Assembly (NCBI GenBank): GCA_002633005.1
Contig: NMRA01000044.1
Location: 243,041 to 307,040, forward strand
Source: Phoronis australis
Taxonomy: Eukaryota > Phoronida > Phoronidae
DNA: 64,000 nucleotides
Direction of reading: 5' to 3'
Position numbers and translations under genes: made by a program. This document shows, in pieces, positions 43,901 through 55,900 of this stretch. Below the pieces are notes generated by a model, which worked only from the letters and a program-made list of their open reading frames with translations, was not told where the DNA came from and did not search any database. Numbering within the stretch: position 1 is the stretch's first letter; the number at the start of each line of letters is the position of its first letter.

Positions 43901-46900
43901 GTCTTAGACGGTTGCGTTGCACCGTTGTAGCAAATCTGCATGTTGGAGTCTGCAACCAATCACAACAGGCATTACATTGAGATATTTTGTCGGTACATGT
44001 TGGGGATTGCAACCAATCACAACGGGTGGGGTCTGCAACCAGTCACAACCGGTATTACGTTGAGTTATTGAGTCAGTGCACTTTGATATTCGCAACCCAA
44101 GCACAAGTTACGGAAAACCTTGCAAAACGCAAGAACACGCAAGGCTCTAGTGCAGATCCCATGTGTGTCGTGAACAGTCTCTAGTGCCGTTACCATGAGA
44201 AAATTGGTGGAAATAATCAGGTGCATTTTGCACTGGCACTCAAATTTGCTGGGATTCTGAATTTCACCAAATGTGGCTGGATTAATACTGGGTCGTTGTT
44301 TGATAAAACAACTGGAAGACTGTGTAGTGTCGGTGTCTGCCAATAGAAGTGACATAACTTTCTGGTATTGGTGAATCCTTTGGGCAAGGCTTGGAATGAC
44401 CAATGGCGAAAAACGCGGAAATTTGTACGGCCGAAACATGCGCGCAGCCAGGCTTGAAAATGTCGGTGTGAACCTTTGACGACAAAATTCGGGAGGACTA
44501 AAAAAAATAAAAAAAAAAGATCGGCCTTAAGAAGCGTGCGTCTGCGTCTTTTTAGCTTGTCCGCCACTCCCACCTCCACACATTTTTGGCTGCAGAGTCA
44601 CTATCCTAGATGCCCCGGCAATGTTGACAATTTACGTTCCTCCGAAACATAAAGAGCAACTTCCGCTTTTCGAGGTGAAAGTCGCCGGCAACGCCGCGGT
44701 AAGAAATTTGCTGCGGAAGTTTTATATCAAATCCAACTTTTTTACGCGGAAATATAATAAAATACGCGGACAGAACATTTGAAAAAAGCGGAAATCCGCG
44801 TTTCCGCGAAAAATTCCAAGCCTTGTTTGGGAACACGACCAACTAATACCGTGTAGTTTTCCAGAAACATTTCAGGGATTACAGGAGAACGACACTGTCC
44901 CTATTCGAAAATGACTCCTAATTCATACACAACCTCAAAGTGAAGTGTGGCCTAGAATACAAGAAATGTCATTAAACTGGTAATGAATAAAAACAAGCAG
45001 CAGAACTGATCATTTAACCACATGTTAAAAGCCATAAACTACAACAACAACTGTTCTAAATTCATGAGCTCTTAATAAATGGTTTTATGTGAATGACTGG
45101 CAGCCAATGTGTCAATTGCTAGAAATTTTGAAGAACACATTGTTGAATGCCAAGCACTTCCTCATTATACCCCTCAAAAAAATCAAATGCTTTCAAACTT
45201 AACACGCTTCCTATACATGGGCACTTCTCTCACGTAATGGATGGGGTGCCACAACATCTTATCAATGCCACATCTTAAAAATTCAGATCAATACTACAAC
45301 TGGGTAACTGAATACCCAAAACACTAAAAAAAATGTCTGCATGATGTTTTTGGGTGTTGCTGGGCGTAAGGTCCAGTTCCGGGTGTCCCAATTTTTTATT
45401 TTGAGATGCTGCCAACTATGACATCAACCAATGACTGTAAGGACAAAACACCTACGAGGGTCGACGGCATGCCCCTTTCAAACCTTTTGTTACACGATCC
45501 CAATATTGTGGATCTTTCACCAAAATAATATGAGGCAATCTATTATTAATTTCAGGTAAATGTATGCCGTTAAACCAGAAATTTATTGAACGCCGTGGTT
45601 CATCATAATTGTGAAATGAACTTGGAGAAAACTATTTCCCCAGCAAACCAAAAAGGAAATTGTAACACTGGACAGCATAAATAATTCATTAATTACCCAT
45701 TTAAATCTGTACAGCTTGTCAAATCAAACAAAATGGAGAACAGAAACTGGATTGCAACTAACAGTGGTTTTACTCAAACTTTTGGATTTACAGTTTTGTT
45801 AGAAACTGGCACCTAAGTCGGACGTTTCCTTGCTACAAATTTCACTTTAATACATCAAACTATATTTAAAACAGACACATCACAATTACTTCACTTCAGC
45901 ATGTGTTAAATTAAAGTTAATCATTGACCAGTGCATATTACTGTCACACAACTGAAGGCAGAACACAGAAATTTAGTGCATTTCACTTCAGATACTTGCA
46001 CACCGATCTGCATAAGTAGTGAGTCATTCAATAGCCAAATTATATATATCACTCACTAATCACAAAAATAGTGCAGGCAATCAGACAAACCGGAACAATT
46101 GTGTAAAATTGGGGTGTTCTTGTGAGAGATAAATGATGACCGCTTCAAACAACATGAGTCAGCAATGGTTAAAAAATTAGTGGCTCGTTAGGTAGATGGA
46201 CTTCAAAATACCCGGTGGCTGGACATAGCAAACATAATGGTCAAATATCAAAAGAAACCATTGCAGAAAAGGTTTCTAAATAGTTCCCTAACGCTACATG
46301 GAGACCATGTGTTCAGTAACTGTGACAGACCTATGTGATTCAGAACTGGGGTAGGGACTAGGGAAGCAATTCTTTTATTTTTTGCCAAGGGTGTGCTGCT
46401 AGAAAATTAGGACAATCACCTTTCACAAACAAACATAAAAAGATCATACTAAAAAGTAACTATTTTATGTTTTTTTGGTTAGAAAAGAACTTCTTTTGTG
46501 GAGAATTCAATCCGAAAAAGAACCATTCGTGTGGACCATAACACCCATCTTAGCACCAAGTCCCATACACAACTTCTTTCCAAAAAAGGGCTCACAGCCG
46601 ATTGGCCACAATAATTTTGAGTCCCATCAGTAACTTGCAGCTGATTGGCTACCAGTCACTGGTCATAGACTCATAGCTAAGGTCACAGTATTTCTGAGTG
46701 GGCTAAATGGAACATGGTTGATTTAGTTACTGTCAGAATGGAGAGAATTACAACTCTGCACAAACAGGCATCAAATAAAGAAGCAACTGGAGTATTAAGT
46801 TCCAAGGATGTCACTTGATGATCACCAAGAATGCTTTTTATAACATGCACCAGAAATAGATCACAACACGAGGTATCACCATAGCGGTATCCTCATGCAA

Positions 46901-49900
46901 CTGGGAAACAATGTTTAGGACCATACAGCGTTATTTTAATAAGGTCAAGGTGAAATTGCAAACTTGAGTAAATCAAGTTAGCAACAGTGAATCGTTGCAT
47001 TGAAGTAATTGAGGATATTCGGATGTTCAGTGTGACGAATGACGTTAACGTTGGACCCAGTCAAATAACATTACAATGCCAAAGTTAAAAATAGCAATAA
47101 TTAGGTCAGATTTACATAACAGTGTTAATGTCTAAGCATAAGTGCTCGAAATGTTACCTGGTTGTGTACCAGGTAAACCTTATCATTTGCATGTGTCACT
47201 GCTGTCGGAACACACTGATTAATCACAATTTTGTAAAAAATTTCAAGTTCAAAGTTGCCACTGTGGTTATCTGAATCAGAAAATCCAAGACAGGCAAAAT
47301 TTTTGAAAATGTGATGCGACTGCATTTCTGTTCCACGTCATGTCATAATAGTGACAGAGATGTCATCACAAAACATCCGAATACATTTGGTCCATAGTGC
47401 TACCATAGGTAAAGCCAAAAAATATAGTTGGTTCAGGTCTCAATCTACCCATCTCATTTTGAAACATGTGCTTAACAAGTTAAAACAAAATAAAAATCGT
47501 ATCAATTTCAGCCACGTCATTATTGCTTGCCTCAGGCATGTTTTCTTTTCAGAGAACACGGACAACTAAAATATGATGCATCATCGATTCGATTTTCCAA
47601 ACAAAAACACCACCAACCATATTTTTTGGCTTAACAAGGAAAACTATATCACACAATAGAAAATAAACTTAAAAGGTGCCACCCTCAAAACAAGAACCAA
47701 GAGGATGGTAAAGATGCACAAAGTTTCAAAATCAACTGCATAAACGGTCTCGTGCCTTTAATTAAAATATTTACAAAAATCAATTCTTCGTCTTGTGAAA
47801 CTAAGAGCTGTCATCAATTAATTCATAATTCATTAGGCAGTCCGAGACAAAATTGACGAGCAGATTAAATTCCTACGCACAGCTGATCAGCAAATGAAGT
47901 CGTGTGACTCACTAGCAGTCACTCACTCACACACACAAGAGACAACTCTGCATCATGGCTGTGTTTAATCTCTCAACTTAACAAAACACCTTGACAAAAG
48001 GGCTTGACATTGCAGCCCAGCAAATATGCCTTCAGGGGTTTACTCAGTGATATGTTAGATACCCCAGTTCCTGCTGCTTTGTTTTAAACAGGGAAAAGTG
48101 ATTAGTCCAAGCCACACTGCAGACACACTGGTGCCAGACTAGACAATATGTTACCTGGAAACTTGCCTGCAATGAAAACAGAACAGGTATCATTAAACAG
48201 TTCAGTTTCACGTAGCCACAGTAACCAACCAGTATAGTCAATTAATAGACACTGTTCGAAAGTGGTCACTGAAAGACTATTTGTGACCTTCTTAGTGACA
48301 AATTAATTTTCTTTAGTCAGACCACAAAGAATTTTCAGTCTGACAACAGCATATACCAGATAAAACATTTCTTACATTTTTGGTATATAAATCAGTAAAA
48401 ATAGCTTAAAATTACAGGATGATGTTACCCCATGCAAATTTCAACATTAATTTACAAAATGATGAATAACCACTTTCCAAACACCAATCAGCCGTATTTA
48501 CCCACAATGCTGCGTATTTACCCACAATACCGTGTATTTACTCACAATGCTCTGTATTTACCCACAATACCGTGTATTTACTCACAATGCTGCATATTTA
48601 CCCACAATGCTGCATAGTGCATATTTACCCACAATGCTGCGTATTTACCCACAATGCTGCGTATTTACCCACAATGCTCTGTATTTACCCACAATACCGC
48701 GTATTTATTCACAATGCTGCATATTTACCTAAAATCTTGTGCCACAGTTGTACGCAGCGACCGTGTTAATCACTATTTTGCATTAACACAAGTTTTCCAT
48801 TTTCACAAGAAAATTTCATTTTGCATAGCAATTGCAAACACATACATTGTTCTTCACTTGTGCCACTAGGCTCAGAAGTGTGTGAACCCCTTATCTATGG
48901 AGAACTTAAGGTCAATAATATGTGTTTTCCTACCTCCACAAAAGGGAAGAAAGAGTTAAATACGGGATGTTGGAATTCAAGAATATCAGATAAAAACACA
49001 TAAGCACAGGTGTAGCGTAAGTCAGTCACAGTATAATGCTAAAATTGGTTTAACGTTTCGTTTCGTTCGTTTCGTGGTGTAATTTCTGAAGGGCATAAAT
49101 TATGTACAGCTAACATTTTGCTTCAGCTTAAATAATAAAAAATGAAGGCAACAATCACAACAGACCTTATGCACGCAGTCACCATTTTAAAATGAGCCTC
49201 TTTTTAGGTTAAAAAACAATGCATTTGAGACATAAATATAATGAGGCACGCGAACAAAAAAAATAATCACACTTTGTGTTATGACTAAGCGCAAAATGCA
49301 TTGTTTTTAAAACCTAAAAGAGGCTCACTTTTAAAATGTCGACTGCGTGAATAAGGCGTATACTGATATTTTGACAGTTTTTGCTAATTTCTCAACACAT
49401 ATATAGCAAGCAAATTTTGTATGAATTTTGCTTAAACTTAAGCATGGTGTATCCAATTAGATGTGAAAATTTCTAATATACAAATGTATAACATTTCTTC
49501 AAGTCACTGGCAAGACACTTTTATTCTCCCAAGACAATAAAAGAACATAATTGGTAACTCATTTCCAGACTCACTCTAATTCAATTACTTTTGAAATTTC
49601 CATATGCTCTTGCAACTGACCATTTAACTACCGTAATCGTTCGGGTTAACGCCCATGCTCAGTTAACCGCCCTCCCCCGATTTTTTGGATTCGCCAATTT
49701 AACCGCTCAGGGCGTTAACCCGAACGATTACGGTAATATCTTCAGATTTGTGGACATTGCGACCAATGTCTTTAAAGATGAAATAATAAATATTTGAAGA
49801 CAACAAAAACAAGGTTCAAACACAAACAGCGCATCCTGTGTGGTAAAAAATGACTCACGCTTTATTTAACCACTGTTCAGTGATATAGACATTAATGTTT

Positions 49901-52900
49901 GAATTGTGATCAAATCTGAGCCAGCCAGATAATTGTGTTGGGGCTGTGGCTAACAACAGACAAGAGACACCACACTCTGCCCCATTACCTGAGGCCACTC
50001 ACACACCTGAGCAGAGTGAACTAAAACTGATCTGGCCAACAACTTGTAGATAACAGTGGAAGAGACAGACAAGAGTTTGTTTATTGTTCCACCATGACAA
50101 CAGAGGTTGCTGATTAAAATAGTTGCTTAAGAGTGAAACCACAATATCACCTAGGAGAGGACAGAAAATGATTGTACCAATCGTCAATATACGAAAAAAA
50201 TATGACATACACAAATGTGGAATTTTATTTTCCATAAAATATAACTAATACCATAAAGCATTAATTATTAACTAATTAATTAATTAAAGACTTCTCCCAT
50301 GGCTACCACCAGTTGTTTTAGATTTTGATAACATTCAGTATAAGAAGTTAGCAACAGATCAATTCTGGCATAGTTTTGTCTTAAATAGATGAGATTTCAA
50401 AACAACAAACAGAAAATTGTAACTGGTGAGATTAAATTGTAACAAATAGAAAAATGTAATTGAATACAGCTCAGATAAAAAAGTGTAACAGCAACACTCA
50501 TGTTTTTGAACAGTACAACTATTAACAGTCAAGACGGAAAAAATGACTATACGTTTCACAAACATCCACAGAGTATGACATGGGTTTTCTCAATAAATTT
50601 CCCATTCCATTACCCAAAAGTAAACTCCTTGAAATGTTTGCCTCTAAAACCACAACTTTGACAGCAAAATATACACTTTAGAAAGGCTCTATTTCCCAGG
50701 TTTCAGAAGAGTGCAATGTGATAGCCAATCCACACCACAGGGCCAATACAATTTGTGTCAAAAACAGACCGTGGAATATTTTCAAATGTTTGAAATGGAA
50801 AAAAAAATCAAGCAGTTGACCTGTCAATTAATGTAAACAGGAAATAGAGAAATATTGAGATCAACAGAAGGTTCAAACCACAAAACAAACAAGAGAATCT
50901 TGCAATGAGAAATCTTGGCTTGTGCAATGGAACTACAGTACAAATTCTGCACTTTGGGACACTGAAATTCAAGCCAAAATTGAACTTTAAAGATACTGAA
51001 CATAAGGACATGGTCAATTTTGGCATTCACCATATTTCTGAAATATTGGACACTGTGCTGTGTATAAATGGCGTCTGTACGTAAGACTTGGCAGTTCATA
51101 AAATTGTTGGAATTAGTTGGCAGGCAACGTTATAATTGTTTCCCCATAGTGCATATCATCGAGGTGAATGATCGTTTGTTGTTTTCGTAATTCTGGAATT
51201 TGGGATGACCAACAATGGGCATTTTTAAAACTTGGTACAAAGTCCAATCTTGTGCAGAATGATTTGCACTGTCCTAAACTGGATTTTTTTACCGTGATGA
51301 GCATTATGGATGCATTTTTTTACCGTGATGAGCATTATGGATGCATGGGAACTGTTAACTCCCACAATTCATCACTCTATACAACTATCCAACCATAATT
51401 CATCACCCTGTATGCTGTATGACTATCAAATCACTTCGGAGGTGACCATCTTGCCTGTGTACCAGGGATTGGGATCAGCTTCTGTCTAAACAATCTAGCA
51501 GTAAACTGGAGTGATGTCTGCAACACACACAAGAACCTAGCAAAGCATGTTGAGCACATCTACTTTATGCCCGAGATGTTCATCGGTGAATCACACTTGG
51601 AAGTTTGAATGTCTCAGAACAACGACATGCTCACTGACAAGTTAAAATTATTGTTCTTGAAATAGAGAAAATCTGATTGTTGCAACCCACATAAAAATTT
51701 TACAATAAAGCCTGTATTTCACCATGTTTAGTGGGCTAAAAAATAAAATCGCAAATTGGGCCTTTTACTCTCATAAAATCAATTCCACAATTTTCCTCAA
51801 CATCATAAAATTCTATTTCTGTTACGAACAAGTCACTGGGAGGGCTATAGTCCCCCACTTTTTTTCAGTGCTATGCCGCACATGGTCTAAAGGCGATGTA
51901 CCGCAGGGGGCTGAGGGGGCTTTAGCCCCCCCCCCACTTTTTCCAGTGCTGCGCCGCCCAAGTATTGGAAACCCAGATAGTATACTGTCATGGTAAGGAA
52001 TACTACGAGATAGGTTTTAAGAGAGTAAAAACCCAATTCGGTTTTAGCCAGCTAAACAGGGTGAAATGCCTCATTCAGAAAGCTGCAATAAAAATGGGCA
52101 CAGCACACCATGACTAATATTTTCGAAAATATGCAATCAAGTCAGGCAATGCCTGTGCATTCAAAGCCCACTAACCAATTAGCTAATCCATGACAAACCT
52201 AATCTAGCGCGTTATCTAATATGACAAGGAAATCTTATTATTACAGAGTTCTATGAAATATGGAATAGTAACGCCTCTTCTCTGCCCCTACACACAATTA
52301 TCACTGCACGTTTTCTTGAGGTCACCAGATTTTCTGAATAAACTACACTAGATCAGAGCATTAAAGTAATTAGACAAATCCAGAAAATTAATCTGCTTAC
52401 TTAGACTTTTGTCCTACCGTAAACGTTCGGGTTAACGCCCATGCTCAGTTAACCGCCCACCCCCTACTTTAGGTAGATTTTCGATTTAACCGCCCACTGC
52501 TCGGTTAAGCACCCCCCTGCTATTTTTGAAGATTTCCAGTTAAGCGCCCACCTCTCGGTTAAGCGCCCATCCCCGACTTTTAAAGAATGCAGATTTAGCG
52601 CCCAGTGCTAAGGAAACGCGCGATTCCCCGACTTTTAGAAAAAGATCGATGATCACTGTGAGCGCAACGACGCCGGGCCTCCGAGACGGTGGTTTAGAAA
52701 TGTGAATTGCAATTATACAAGTAACGAGTTATTGTCTTGGGTCATGAACTCACTTCAAAATATTATACTTGAACGTTTTTGTCACTTTATTTTCTTCCCA
52801 TGTTTGCAAAGTTTAAGAACGCTGCCGGCGTCAAAACCTCCGCTTTCAGCGACTTTGTCTGCCGCGCTGAGTTTTCGTCTGCAGTGCACTTGATAAAACA

Positions 52901-55900
52901 TATATTCGAAAAAATCAGGCCAGAGAAATGAGACAATGGAAGTATATGGTCACGCCCGTTTCTGTTACTTAGGACTGTCGCTATTCTCTTTTGATGTGTG
53001 ACTTGTAGTGGTGCACGCGCGCAAGTTCCCACACTTCGGAGTGCATGTTACCTTGACACCAACATGTGATTGACAGGTGACTCGCACGTAGGCCCTACGC
53101 GCGTGCTGAATCCCGCCGCTATCTTTGGCCATAAAAAACGAGATGCATATTGAAAGAGGGCGTTATATTACTTGACGGCATTTCCAAGTCACGATTGTCA
53201 GCCGACTGAGACATTGCGCGCTAACAACGGGACCGAACAGTGCCGCAGTGCGAAATTGCAAGTGGTATAAATAGGATAATCTGGACATCTTGCATGAAAA
53301 ATAAATGTTTTTCCACCACGAAGTTTGGTAAGGTGATCGTTTATGAATTGAAACATCGCTGTTTTGTAACGTTTTATCGCATATTTATGCCGTGGCTCGA
53401 AATTTTATTCTCGATTGACGAGTGGCACACGGCCGCTTAACTCCGATTCTTGTCTTGGGCCTACTTCTTTGCCGAGCATGTTTGGCGCAACGGCAAGTGA
53501 GCGATGCCGGGCAGTCGAGATAAAACAGCAAGCCAAAGAACCATACGCTGAAAATGTCATTGCGTCACGGAGTGTTGACTATAAACATCCCAAACACAAA
53601 AACATCTGAATTAAGGTTTTCAAACTTTTATTACAACCAATTTTAAAACTGCTCTCTGACTATGAACTTGGCAGCTAGTACGACTGTAACCATAAATCTG
53701 ATGTCTGCTTTGACCTCTGCAACACGTGAAGCTTGCACGCGCGCACTTTAGCAAGATGAAATAGTTGCAATCCAAGTAGAGGCTGCGTGGTCACTGGTCG
53801 TCTGCGACTCTGCGCTCTACACTACAGGGCTAAATAACAAGACTGCAGGACTGCACGGGGCTATTACTCAGCAATTCTGTAAATTTAATAGTGAATAACT
53901 AATCTGAGGGCATGACAACCTTTGTTAGGATCATCCGCTGTTATGACATTCTTCCCGTCATGTGGCGACGTGACGATAACGCTCTTTGAAAAGTGCTACG
54001 CGTTCCAAGTAGGCCTACGACTACGTGTGTGGTGTGGGTACTTAGATCACGAGGTAAGATTAACCGCCCAGGGCGCTTGCCTGTCATAATAAGCGCCCAT
54101 GTTCGGTTAACCGCCCACCCTGGATTTTTTGAAGTTTCACGTTTGAGCGCCCATGTCTGGTTAACCGCCCACCCCCCATTTTTTGGGTTTGCCAATTTAA
54201 CCGCCCAGGGCGTTAACCCGAACGTTTACGGTAATTACAGTATGAAACAGCAAGAGGGTACTCGTATGAAACATCAAGAGGGTACTTGAATAGATGAGCT
54301 AAACAGGATGGTCTAATCACTTGTGCCCTGTACTCACATTGCACACGACTTTGTATTCTTGTAATCTATTGTTCTCTACGACTAATTGGTGTTCTTGATC
54401 GACTTTTGAGCTTAGCACTCGCATACAAGTCGTCGGCTGAAGTAGAGCAGGCCTCATTTTGCTCCGATTTCTGATCGACTCGGGAGGAATCCAACATATA
54501 TCACTTTCTGTCTACTGTATACACGCTCTGATTGTTGTATTAAAGTCACCGTACACTAGTGCTTCAAAAACCAGCCTATGCAGACAAGATTTCAAAGCCC
54601 CTTATTCACTTGAACCTTAGTTTTCCCGCTTATAAGAACAAAAAGCCCATTATTCACCTACCTTAGTTTTCCCACTTACAAGAACAAGTATGGCAAAGTT
54701 TTCTCCAATTCGAACAAAAATAATGGTCAAACCTCATTTTTTTATTTTTCAAACATCCACTGTATTCAGCCAAAATGTTCAAAAAACCATACACTAAGAT
54801 TTTAAATAACCAAGTAAAATTGTCTTCTTTCTTACTCAAGTTGAAATTTTTGCCACATGGTGTTCTACCTTGAAGATAAGCTTTTCCAGATATTTAATAA
54901 AATTCTGAACTTGCTTCCTATTCAGTTTATAAGTAATTTCTGGGCTTGGGATGATCTGAAACTTGCTATTTATAACTGAGCTTAATAAGTCAACCTTTAA
55001 AAATAAAGCAAAGGAGGAAGATTTCTCTGTATGAAAACTGGTTTAAGAGCCAACAAACTCTTGTAGTTGTTCAGGCAAATGAAATTTATTTTTTGTTCTT
55101 TCATGAGAGATCTGTCACACCAAATAAATGCTTTATTAAACCATTATTGAATTCTATTCCATGGTAACCATCAGATGTTGTGAAATCGTGTGACAGGGCG
55201 ATAACAACGTCAGCAGCCATTCAAAAATGAGAAAGATCAGTTCTGGCAAATATTTAACAACAAACTGTAAGATTTCACCTTATTATGAACAATTTTAATC
55301 TCAATTCTGACAAAAGCATAAGAATACAACCATGTTATTCGAAGCATAAATATACAATTGGATAAGGGCATTTTTAACATCAAAACCAGCGGGCACGTGA
55401 ACACACTCAGTGTGGTGAAAAAACTTCAAAACTTCAAGAGTTCCAGGCATTCTCAAAAAATAATATTCAGAGATAGTAACAAATTCTTAAAATAATATAA
55501 AAGCTGTTGCATCAGGGAAGTTGTGAGACGCACTGTACAAATTCAATCAATCATTTGGGTGGTCGACCAGAGCCAGACATATTCCAATAATTAAGCAATT
55601 AGGGAAAAAACAACAAAAAATCTTTAAAGATCGACAGTTTATCAGCAACAGCTCTTGGCTTACGTCAGATCCAGCCAGACAATCATTCATTAAAAAACAG
55701 ACCAAGTCTACTGTATGAGAAAAGAGAGACTGAGATAACACCGGCAATTAACGGATTTTGAGAAAAACAGGCCATCGAAATTAATTCAGCCAAGGCTCTA
55801 GGCTCAGACCATGACCAGTGGGGGTCTGACAATGGATAGATACGGGGAAAGTTTGAAAGAGCACTCAACAGCAGAGTTTAGGCACTAAAGAGACCAGCAG

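Noticed and set aside
44065-44579. Two overlapping minus-strand open frames of 124 and 120 codons
   Set aside because: They cross the border of the 441-bp transposon at 44385, overlap each other in different frames, have no family match, and lie in the intron before exon 2.
48432-48869. Four overlapping plus-strand frames encoding YPQCC/FTHNA repeats
   Set aside because: They result from a 20-bp tandem repeat free of stops in all frames and have no other coding sign.
52702-53609. Transposase gene inside the 1.8-kb element
   Set aside because: The frames are 63 to 81 codons, on both strands, and none shows a DDE catalytic pattern or DNA-binding domain.
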